Shown here piece after piece: positions 1-5,487 of a stretch of 5,508 nucleotides of DNA. The position numbers were made by a program, and so were the translations under genes. The first letter of the stretch is position 1, and the number at the start of each line of letters is the position of its first letter. Under the pieces are notes generated by a model. The model saw only the letters and a list, made by a program, of their open reading frames with translations. It had not been told where the DNA came from and searched no databases. The DNA comes from JAZDMK01 sp043800975 (GTDB lineage Bacteria > Bacteroidota > Bacteroidia > Bacteroidales > JAHJDW01): contig JAZDMK010000280.1 in NCBI GenBank assembly GCA_043800975.1, positions 1 through 5,508 on the forward strand, given 5' to 3'.

Positions 1-872
1 AGGACATTATGTTTAAGGGCAAAGTGCATAAAGTAATAACACCTTCCGAAGCAGTTGCGATGAAACCGGCTATAGCATTGTTCTCAGCGGGCGGAAGTGC
101 TTCGCGCGAATGGGCGCCCCGTTTTGCAGAAACGGGAACATTTGTAATTGACAATTCATCGGCATGGAGAATGTTTGATTACGTCCCGCTGGTAGTTCCT
201 GAAATCAATCCCGATGCAATTTCTAAGGATACAAAAATTATTGCCAATCCCAATTGCTCCACCATACAGTTGGTCGTTGCATTGGCAAAGCTTCATACGG
301 CATTTAAAATTAAACGTCTTGTGATTTCAACATATCAATCCATCACAGGAACAGGTGTGAAAGCAGTTCAGCAGATGGAAAATGAACGCAACGGAATTGA
401 CGGACCGATGGCTTATCCACATCGCATCGATAAAAATTGTTTTCCGCATGGAGGCGATTTTTTAAAGAACGGATACACGGGTGAAGAGATGAAACTGCTG
501 GATGAAACCCGAAAAATTTTACGGGATAATTCAATTGCAGTGACTTCAACGGTAGTTCGTATTCCCGTTACAGGCGGCCATTCGGAAGCCGTGAACTGTG
601 AGTTTCATCATGATTTCAAAATGGAAGAAATCATACATATTCTTAAAAATACAGCAGGAGTTGTTCTTCAGGATGATCCTTCAAAGGCTCTGTATCCGAT
701 GCCGCTGTATTCAGAAGGAAAAGATGATGTGTTTGTAGGCCGCATCCGCCTTGATGAATCACAACCGCGCACCATCAACCTCTGGATCGTATCCGATAAC
801 CTTCGCAAGGGCGCAGCCACGAATGCCGTTCAGATTGCGGAGTATTTACTTCGCGAAAAACTGATTTCCTGA
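1..872 (+). CDS. asd: Aspartate-semialdehyde dehydrogenase, 5'-truncated by the window edge
   Basis: This cytoplasmic enzyme reduces L-aspartyl-4-phosphate to aspartate-4-semialdehyde with NADPH, at the branch point to lysine/diaminopimelate, threonine and methionine. The reading frame is open from base 3. The ATG at 9 is internal, because the preceding codons (Asp-Ile) join a stretch that aligns with the family's 'FKGKxxKV' segment. About 40 N-terminal residues, including the GxxGxxG nucleotide loop, must lie upstream of the window. Numbering from the Met at base 9, I see SAGGS (26-30), IDNSSAWRM (47-55), catalytic Cys83 in NPNCSTIQL, Gln110 in TYQSITGTG, Arg184 in VRIPVTGGH and His191. The Cys-Gln spacing of 27 and Arg-His spacing of 7 match E. 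coli Asd (C135/Q162, R267/H274). The C-terminal LWIVSDNLRKGAATNAVQIAEYL is typical of the family. The visible 290 codons plus the missing part give about 330 residues, the usual length. The identification is near certain. The start cannot be placed. Confidence 0.96.
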   Translation, partial: DIMFKGKVHKVITPSEAVAMKPAIALFSAGGSASREWAPRFAETGTFVIDNSSAWRMFDYVPLVVPEINPDAISKDTKIIANPNCSTIQLVVALAKLHTAFKIKRLVISTYQSITGTGVKAVQQMENERNGIDGPMAYPHRIDKNCFPHGGDFLKNGYTGEEMKLLDETRKILRDNSIAVTSTVVRIPVTGGHSEAVNCEFHHDFKMEEIIHILKNTAGVVLQDDPSKALYPMPLYSEGKDDVFVGRIRLDESQPRTINLWIVSDNLRKGAATNAVQIAEYLLREKLIS

Positions 873-926
873 TTAATGTGGCTTAATTCTTGTTGAATTC
901 ATGGCTCGTTTTTAAAAAAAGGTACC

Positions 927-1457
927 ATGAAACAACTTCTTCTTTTACTCTCCACGTCCTTGCTTGCATTTTCACTTACAAATGCACAAAATGTTGCAAC
1001 GCCTGTTCAGGTTAACCCGAATGTCCAGATCAATCCTCCGGACAATAACACAGGCAATCTTCCCGGTAATACACTGGGAAACCTTCCACCAACCAATGTA
1101 GGAAATCCTCAGGTGAATACCGACAATCAGCCGATTCAAATTCAGGTTCAGAATAAACCGATGAACCAGCAGAAACAGTACATTCCAAATGAGAATGACA
1201 ACAGCCTGGCACAAAACATTTCGTTTCCATCTACCAACAAAAATTATACACAGGCAACATACTCTTCTTCTTCAACCGTTTCTTATTCAGGAACTGCAAA
1301 AAAACACAGTTCACTTCACCTAAAGTTCAATCTGAACAAGAATAAAAGGTTCACAAAGTTTTTCGATAAAAAAATATTTCACGCCCGTACCTGGAAAAAG
1401 ATTTTTCACGGGAAGAAACACAAATTCAGAGTGTGCAGGACTTTTAGCAGAAGATAA
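927..1457 (+). CDS. Exported protein with Asn/Pro/Gln-rich repeat half and basic Phe-rich tail, unknown function
   Basis: I do not recognise this 176-residue protein. It starts with a clear signal peptide: Lys2, a leucine-rich core at 4-17, and probable cleavage after LTNA20 before Gln21. Residues 22-90 are low complexity, rich in Asn, Pro, Gln and Val, with VQVNPN/VQINPP doublets (27-38) and three phased octapeptides beginning Gly-Asn (43-66). Residues 91-125 are Ser/Thr/Asn-rich. The last 50 residues change character: 11 Lys, 6 Arg, 5 His and 8 Phe against one Asp, with KKIFH twice (148-152, 157-161) and one Cys (170). The ATG at 927 sits behind an A-run and GG rather than a well-spaced Shine-Dalgarno site. 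It follows asd by 54 bases on the same strand, so read-through from asd is possible. I infer an extracytoplasmic protein whose tail may bind an anionic partner (LPS, peptidoglycan or nucleic acid). The signal peptide and composition are seen; the binding role is a guess. Confidence 0.8.
   Translation: MKQLLLLLSTSLLAFSLTNAQNVATPVQVNPNVQINPPDNNTGNLPGNTLGNLPPTNVGNPQVNTDNQPIQIQVQNKPMNQQKQYIPNENDNSLAQNISFPSTNKNYTQATYSSSSTVSYSGTAKKHSSLHLKFNLNKNKRFTKFFDKKIFHARTWKKIFHGKKHKFRVCRTFSRR
1053..1124 (+). repeat. Three in-frame 24-base (octapeptide) repeats
   Basis: Inside the exported-protein gene at 927, codons 43-66 read as three eight-residue units, GNLPGNTL, GNLPPTNV and GNPQVNTD. Gly-Asn falls at residues 43, 51 and 59. 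The first two units are the closest to each other. The third keeps only the Gly-Asn and a nearby Pro. The codons differ between units (GGC AAT, GGA AAC, GGA AAT), so this is an old or diverged duplication and not a fresh slippage product. Confidence 0.6.
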
Positions 1458-1549
1458 TTCTTTTTAAATTTCAGGATAAATTACTAATGAGTCCGTAAAG
1501 TCAATGTACGCGGGTTCAAATAGTGAATTTTTAATAAATAGTGTTATTG

Positions 1550-1591
1550 CGTTTAACCTTTAACGATTAACGTTTTACGAATAACGTTTAA
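1550..1591. repeat. Six-copy heptanucleotide tandem array, consensus CGTTTAA
   Basis: Six adjacent 7-base units fill the gap between the convergent genes: CGTTTAA, CCTTTAA, CGATTAA, CGTTTTA, CGAATAA and CGTTTAA. They differ from the consensus at 0, 1, 1, 1, 2 and 0 positions (5 of 42 bases). A weaker seventh unit, CGTCTAC at 1592-1598, runs into the lysS stop codon (1595-1597 on the - strand). The palindrome AACGTT recurs at 1569-1574 and 1583-1588, so the transcript could form a weak AT-rich stem, but there is no following U-tract of the rho-independent kind. In unit size it resembles the short heptanucleotide repeats described in filamentous cyanobacterial genomes. Its function here is unknown. 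Confidence 0.75.
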
Positions 1592-1594
1592 CGT

Positions 1595-3310
1595 CTACTC
1601 CACCCAGCTCTTCACCATCTCAAGTGTAGGGGGTGCTATCTCGAGTTTTAATTTTTTACGAAGTCCGCAAAGGTCATTAAACAGTTTGTTTGGATTTGCT
1701 TTTTTCAGATCCACCACATTTACAAAACCTGCTTTCTGTAACAACTCAATATAATTTTCAGGAACACCCGCTTCGATGTATTCTTCATTGGGTGAATTGA
1801 CAGATTTGCGTTTGGGCCGCATGTGCGGGAAAAACAAAACATCCTGTATGGAATTCGAATTGGTCATAATCATCGCCAAGCGATCGATGCCCATGCCAAG
1901 GCCCGCAGTGGGCGGCATGCCGTGTTCCAGTGCATTCAGAAAATCTTCATCCAGCACCATGGCTTCTTCATCCCCGCGCTTTCCTAACTCAAGCTGCGCC
2001 TCGAAACGCTGACGCTGATCAATCGGATCATTTAATTCTGAAAATGCATTGCATAATTCTTTTCCATTCACGATGGCTTCAAAACGCTCTACCAGTCCGG
2101 GTTTGCTGCGGTGCTTTTTCGCGAGTGGTGACATTTCAACCGGGTAATCGGTGATGAATGTAGGTTGCAGAAGATTGGGTTCGCAAGCGGTTCCGAATAT
2201 TTCATCAATCAGTTTTCCGCGCGCCATCGAAGGATCGGTTTCTACGCCCAGCTTCTTGCAGAAATCAAGCAATGCAGTTTCATCCATCTCTGTAATGTCA
2301 ACCTGCGTGTAGTATTTTATGGCTTCGTACATGGTGTATCTTTTCCACGGGCGTTTGAAGTCGATGATCTTGTCACCCACATTCAGCTGGGTTGTTCCAT
2401 GCAAATCGAGTGCGATGCGTTCCACCATTTTTTCTACCATACTCATCATCCAGTCGTAGTCTTTATAAGCAACGTAGAGTTCCATCTGTGTGAATTCCGG
2501 ATTGTGAAAACGATCCATTCCTTCATTGCGGAAATCTTTTGCAAATTCAAATACACCATCGTATCCGCCGACAATGAGGCGTTTCAGATAAAGTTCATTG
2601 GCGATACGCATGAACAATGTCATGTCAAGAGCATTGTGATGCGTCTTGAAAGGACGTGCTGCCGCACCACCATAAATGGGCTGCAGAATAGGAGTTTCCA
2701 CTTCCAGGTATCCTTTTTCCATCAGGAAGGAGCGCATGGAGTGAACCATTTTAGAACGCAAAATAAAAGTTTGTTTCACCTGCGGATTCACAATCAGATC
2801 AACATAGCGCTGACGGTATCTTTGCTCAGGATCAGTGAATGCATCATACACAACACCATCTTTTTCTTTTACGATTGGCAGCGGTTTGATTGCTTTCGAA
2901 AGAAGTGTGAATGCTGTGACATGCACCGTGATTTCACCCATCTGTGTTACAAAAACAAAACCTTTTACGTGAATGATATCACCAATGTCGGTGCATTTTT
3001 TAAAGAGAATGTTGTAGGCTGTTTTATCTTCTTCCGGAGAAATATCATCGCGTTTAAAGTAAAGCTGAATGCGGCCGCTGCTGTCCATCAGTTCTGCAAA
3101 AGAAGCATTGCCCATGATACGGCGCGACATCAGACGACCGGCGATAGAAACATTTTTAAAAGCTTCCGGATTGTCATTGTATTTATCCAGGATTTCCTGT
3201 GCTGAAGTATTGATTTCAACCGTGGGTGCAGGATAAGGATCCACACCGATAGAACGGATTTCTTCCAGTGATTTTCTGCGATAAAATTCGTGTTCGCTTA
3301 ATTCAGACAT
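1595..3310 (-). CDS. lysS: Lysyl-tRNA synthetase, class II, with C-terminal extension
   Basis: This cytoplasmic enzyme uses ATP to attach lysine to tRNA-Lys. The 571 residues contain the N-terminal OB-fold anticodon-binding domain (about 52-140, with VSIAGRLMSRR and GRIQLYF). The class II catalytic core follows. Motif 1 is around VETPILQPIYGG (204-215, Pro207). Motif 2 is FRNEGMDRFHNPEFTQME (260-277). Motif 3 is GLGMGIDRL (470-478). ELCNAFSELNDP (418-429) is a further family signature. E. coli LysS is about 505 residues. The extra part here is residues 512-571, a predicted helical segment with QKAGFVNVVDLKKANP and a Trp near the end, which I recall as usual in Bacteroidota. The ATG at 3310 gives the family's normal N-terminus; no Shine-Dalgarno site precedes it. 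A -7-like box lies 17 bases upstream. The gene ends next to the heptamer array. The long open frames on the opposite strand are shadows. The identification is near certain. Confidence 0.98.
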   Translation of the reverse strand: MSELSEHEFYRRKSLEEIRSIGVDPYPAPTVEINTSAQEILDKYNDNPEAFKNVSIAGRLMSRRIMGNASFAELMDSSGRIQLYFKRDDISPEEDKTAYNILFKKCTDIGDIIHVKGFVFVTQMGEITVHVTAFTLLSKAIKPLPIVKEKDGVVYDAFTDPEQRYRQRYVDLIVNPQVKQTFILRSKMVHSMRSFLMEKGYLEVETPILQPIYGGAAARPFKTHHNALDMTLFMRIANELYLKRLIVGGYDGVFEFAKDFRNEGMDRFHNPEFTQMELYVAYKDYDWMMSMVEKMVERIALDLHGTTQLNVGDKIIDFKRPWKRYTMYEAIKYYTQVDITEMDETALLDFCKKLGVETDPSMARGKLIDEIFGTACEPNLLQPTFITDYPVEMSPLAKKHRSKPGLVERFEAIVNGKELCNAFSELNDPIDQRQRFEAQLELGKRGDEEAMVLDEDFLNALEHGMPPTAGLGMGIDRLAMIMTNSNSIQDVLFFPHMRPKRKSVNSPNEEYIEAGVPENYIELLQKAGFVNVVDLKKANPNKLFNDLCGLRKKLKLEIAPPTLEMVKSWVE

Positions 3311-3327
3311 TGTAATTAAATTTTTTG

Positions 3328-3359
3328 CAAAGATAGAATTCTTTGGGTATTATAAAAAG
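3328..3359 (-). promoter_or_regulatory. Candidate Bacteroidota-type promoter of lysS
   Basis: Read on the - strand, TATCTTTG (3335 to 3328) matches the Bacteroidota -7 consensus TAnnTTTG exactly. A T-run, CTTTTT (3359 to 3354), stands about 18 bases upstream, where the -33 element TTTG is expected; it is only a partial match. The box ends 17 bases before the lysS ATG, which would give a leader of roughly ten bases. No transcription start has been measured, so this is a motif-based call. Confidence 0.6.
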
Positions 3360-3409
3360 TTGAGGATAGCATGAATTTCAATGATACAATTCAATTCTAA
3401 CTGTAAAAA

Positions 3410-4186
3410 CTATTTTTTTTTACGGCAAGATTTTGTTTCGTAAAGTTGAAGTTTTAGTCCTGCTTGGAAGTCATAAGCATTTTCATAAAATCTAATGGAG
3501 GATAGGTAAACATAAAGAGGAGTCCCCTTTCTTTTTAATAGAAATTGAATTTTCATGGAAAACTTGAATATATCATTGAATCTTATACCTTGATTGAAAA
3601 ACAAATCTGTACTTTTGAATATTTCAGAAGTATGGGAAAGATATGTCACCTTATTTCTATTTATCCATACTAAAGTTGAAATAAAACCAAGCTCAGCCCC
3701 AAACCTTTTGTATGATCCTCCAACAAAAAACGGAAAGGATAAGCATTTTGTAGTATGGGCATTTTCAATTATTGTATCAAGTGGATACCCATGACTGATA
3801 TTAAAGGCGTTAACATAAGCTCTTTCTGTAGGGTCTGTATTTCTTAATTTTTTTTCTCTTTGTGAAAAAAAGGAAATTCCTTGTTCAACGTGTAAAGACT
3901 TTGATAATTCCGAACTGATTGTATAAGCAAAATGAAAACCAGGTAATACTTTTCTTGTTCCACTAACGCTCATTTGTGGAGCTCCTGAAGCTGCATGAGT
4001 ATTATATATCGGAAAAGCCTTTGGACTAAAGGGATCATTGTAATTTGTTCCCAAATAAAAAGAAATGGATTTGTTCAAAAACTTAGTGGTATCCTGCGAA
4101 TTCCCTTTCAAACATTGAAAAAGAAGAAAAAGGGCAGCAATGATTTTAAAAACAATCAGAGAATTACAAATTCTTACCTTAATCAT
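3410..4186 (-). CDS. Predicted outer-membrane beta-barrel protein, porin-family-like
   Basis: This 258-residue protein probably sits in the outer membrane. Counting from the ATG at 4186, a basic N-terminus and hydrophobic core (about 10-24) precede a likely cleavage at GNS30|Q31. An in-frame GTG at 4204 would add six residues, but the ATG gives the better signal peptide and is preferred. The rest alternates polar and hydrophobic residues in strand-like blocks: ISFYLGTNY (41-49), GFHFAYTISSEL and LHVEQGISFF (83-107), then LSFPFFVGGSYKRFGAELGF (149-168) and YDFQAGLKLQLY (238-249). The block at 149-168 resembles the 'sP(l/f)…y…f…GP' pattern of Bacteroidota OMP_b-brl/PorT-like proteins. The C-terminus ends in three Lys codons written as nine A's, so a length error there could alter the last residues. 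The gene is visibly more AT-rich than lysS (17 GC of 60 at 3601-3660 against 27 of 60 at 2401-2460), suggesting recent acquisition or relaxed constraint. It follows the lipoprotein gene by 64 bases. The barrel call is moderately secure; the ligand is unknown. Confidence 0.65.
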   Translation of the reverse strand: MIKVRICNSLIVFKIIAALFLLFQCLKGNSQDTTKFLNKSISFYLGTNYNDPFSPKAFPIYNTHAASGAPQMSVSGTRKVLPGFHFAYTISSELSKSLHVEQGISFFSQREKKLRNTDPTERAYVNAFNISHGYPLDTIIENAHTTKCLSFPFFVGGSYKRFGAELGFISTLVWINRNKVTYLSHTSEIFKSTDLFFNQGIRFNDIFKFSMKIQFLLKRKGTPLYVYLSSIRFYENAYDFQAGLKLQLYETKSCRKKK

Positions 4187-4250
4187 AAAAGTTGTGTTAT
4201 CCACAATTTATTACATCAAAGTCAATAACGGATATGGGTTAAAAAAATTG

Positions 4251-4961
4251 TTATTCAGCCAGTGTTTTCGTAAAATAAATTCTTTCTCCGTTAATGATAT
4301 TTTTTTCTGTGTTGTAATCCATCACATAACCGCGTATCACTTTCTGACCGGGTTTCAGCGTGCACTTCATCCGGATTTGATTTCCTGCTCCTTCGGTGCG
4401 CACCAGTGTGGTACTGTCTTTTACTTTGAACGATTCATCAAAATCACCCGTGCAGGCCAGGCAGCTTTCTCCTTTCATACCAATAAGCTGAATGTTGAGC
4501 TGAACCGAATTTTCGTTTTTATTTCCGAGATTGATCAAAAGAAATCTCGATTTGGATTCATCCACCAAACCATCCGAATTGAAAAAAAGTTTTTGGTTCA
4601 GGTAAGTATTTCCGGTAACATCAATACTTTGCTGAACATGATCCACCAAGCCTTCATTCTGCATAAAAACAGAAAAACCGTGTAATTTTTTTTCAAGCGA
4701 AGTCCAATATTCTTTCAGGTTTCCATTCAGATGAAAAGCAGCATGCACTTTTTCGCCTTTTGCTTTTTCACAATCAACCGATAGTAGGCCGGCATTTTCG
4801 CGAAAAGTAAAAAGATAATTTAGAGATTTATCGGGTGTACGAACTGTAATTTTTTCTACCTGTCCGTCTTTACGAACAGTTACTTCATATAAAGGACCTT
4901 CGCTTTGTTTCACGCAACCCAGCGTGAGTGCAATTGTCATTACAAAAATTAGTTTTTTCAT
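4251..4961 (-). CDS. Putative lipoprotein of unknown function with a CxxC motif
   Basis: I do not recognise this 236-residue protein as a named family. The N-terminus MKKLIFVMTIALTLGC fits a lipoprotein signal peptide with lipidated Cys16. The lipobox (Thr at -3, Leu at -2, Gly at -1) is acceptable but not ideal. Residues 24-65 look like beta strands. Residues 77-138 contain NGNLKEYW, KKLHGFSVF and a later NSDGL, a spacing faintly like the degenerate YwqK/MORN-type repeats common in Bacteroidota lipoproteins. Residues 139-230 suggest a beta-sandwich, with Cys167-Leu-Ala-Cys170 and a further Cys200. It is probably anchored to a membrane, facing the periplasm or the cell surface. A TATCTTTG box lies 15 bases before the ATG. 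The same-strand barrel gene begins 64 bases after its stop, so the two may be co-transcribed. The lipoprotein call is reasonably sure; the repeat similarity is tentative. Confidence 0.75.
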   Translation of the reverse strand: MKKLIFVMTIALTLGCVKQSEGPLYEVTVRKDGQVEKITVRTPDKSLNYLFTFRENAGLLSVDCEKAKGEKVHAAFHLNGNLKEYWTSLEKKLHGFSVFMQNEGLVDHVQQSIDVTGNTYLNQKLFFNSDGLVDESKSRFLLINLGNKNENSVQLNIQLIGMKGESCLACTGDFDESFKVKDSTTLVRTEGAGNQIRMKCTLKPGQKVIRGYVMDYNTEKNIINGERIYFTKTLAE

Positions 4962-4976
4962 ACAGAGATGTTTTTA

Positions 4977-4984
4977 CAAAGATA
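4977..4984 (-). promoter_or_regulatory. Candidate -7 promoter element of the lipoprotein gene
   Basis: On the - strand, TATCTTTG matches the Bacteroidota -7 consensus TAnnTTTG exactly and ends 15 bases before the ATG at 4961. It is the same eight bases as the lysS box. The expected -33 TTTG is poor: GTTA is the nearest candidate, at 5004 to 5001. The call therefore rests on the -7 box and its position. Confidence 0.5.
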
Positions 4985-5052
4985 AAAAAGGTGGGGTATT
5001 TAACGTACATTTATTTTTTGTATTTTTATTACCTCAAATTAGTAGTTCAATT
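4985..5052 (+). promoter_or_regulatory. Rest of the divergent intergenic region; likely promoter of the 120-residue secreted protein
   Basis: This AT-rich segment separates the - strand lipoprotein from the + strand gene at 5053 and should hold the rightward promoter. The best candidate I find is TTTA (4999-5002), 18 bases, then TATTTTTA (5021-5028), each one base off the Bacteroidota -33/-7 consensus. A second possibility is TTTG (5017-5020) with a poor -7 partner. No Shine-Dalgarno site is seen before the ATG, only an A/T-rich leader. Confidence 0.3.
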
Positions 5053-5415
5053 ATGAAAAAAATATTCTTTACACTTTTCGTTTTAGTCGCCACAACAATT
5101 GGCACAGTGAGTGCCCAGAAGTATTTTGTGTATGATGGAAGTCCATTTTCCATCATGATGACATGTAATAATGAGAATACCACGATAACAAGTGTTGAGT
5201 ATACTTTTGAAAACAAATGGGTTCCATTTACAGTCAATAGTCAGCTTGAGATGTTTGAAGATGAAGATGGTGAAGGCGGTTATATTTTCATTGTAGCAGA
5301 TGCAAGCGGCAACTCATATACCATTGATTATTTTCGAACTTCGGATTATTGTATTGTAACTAATGACAAAACCAATGCAAGCTGGACATTGAAAAGGCGT
5401 GCTGAGGGTAATTGA
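5053..5415 (+). CDS. Small secreted protein, 120 residues, unknown function
   Basis: I do not recognise this protein. The frame is open upstream to an ATG at 4924, but that would overlap the lipoprotein gene and bury the signal peptide. The ATG at 5053 gives a textbook export signal: MKKIFF, a hydrophobic core at 5-17, and likely cleavage at VSA21|Q22. The mature part is about 99 residues, predicted to be mostly beta: KYFVYDG (23-29), TTITSVEYTFENKWVPFTV (43-61), YIFIVAD (77-83) and SYTIDYF (88-94). An acidic turn, EDEDGEGG (69-76), separates the middle strands. Two Cys (38 and 100) could form a disulfide after export. It is divergent from the lipoprotein and 72 bases ahead of another probable exported protein on the same strand. 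That the frame is coding and exported is well supported. Function is unknown. Confidence 0.8.
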   Translation: MKKIFFTLFVLVATTIGTVSAQKYFVYDGSPFSIMMTCNNENTTITSVEYTFENKWVPFTVNSQLEMFEDEDGEGGYIFIVADASGNSYTIDYFRTSDYCIVTNDKTNASWTLKRRAEGN

Positions 5416-5436
5416 ATGTGAAATGCAAAGAAAACG

Positions 5437-5468
5437 ATTTTATCTTTCAAGGATTTTTGCTATCTTTA
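5437..5468 (+). promoter_or_regulatory. Candidate promoter of the gene starting at 5488
   Basis: TATCTTTA (5461-5468) differs from the Bacteroidota -7 consensus TAnnTTTG by one base. A T-run, ATTTT (5437-5441), lies 19 bases upstream, in the -33 position. The box ends 19 bases before the ATG at 5488, much like the two - strand boxes. A related TATCTTTC occurs exactly 20 bases earlier, at 5441-5448. Confidence 0.45.
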
Positions 5469-5487
5469 TAAGTCAAAATTAAAAACC

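Noticed and set aside
343..549. 68-codon - strand open frame inside asd
   Set aside because: It is antisense to the conserved catalytic part of asd and has no features of a real gene.
885..899. AATTC-TTGTT-GAATT hairpin after asd as a terminator
   Set aside because: The stem is only five base pairs, AT-rich, and the T-run is about ten bases further on, so it is too weak for a rho-independent terminator.
1518..1543. AAATAGTG repeated at 1518-1525 and 1536-1543
   Set aside because: Only two short AT-rich copies 18 bases apart. This is expected by chance in such sequence and has no supporting context.
2165..3205. 346-codon open frame on the + strand opposite lysS
   Set aside because: It lies wholly antisense to a well-supported lysS, its translation is Phe/His/Cys-rich with no recognisable motif, and it has no promoter or start context. 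It is a codon-usage shadow.
4187..4204. GTG start at 4204 for the barrel gene
   Set aside because: It would put six mostly polar residues ahead of the signal peptide. The ATG at 4186 gives a normal Met-Ile-Lys start followed by the hydrophobic core.
4140..4685. 181-codon + strand open frame spanning the barrel gene start and the lipoprotein 3' half
   Set aside because: It is antisense to two genes that have signal peptides and plausible starts, and its translation is low-quality with no domain. It is a shadow.
4924..5052. Extended N-terminus for the 120-residue secreted protein
   Set aside because: The extra 43 codons overlap the lipoprotein start and its promoter, and would place the clear signal peptide internally. 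The ATG at 5053 is preferred.
5424..5448. AAAGA…TCTTT hairpin after the 120-residue gene
   Set aside because: It is a five-pair stem with an eleven-base loop and no GC-rich core; it is better explained as promoter-like AT-rich sequence.
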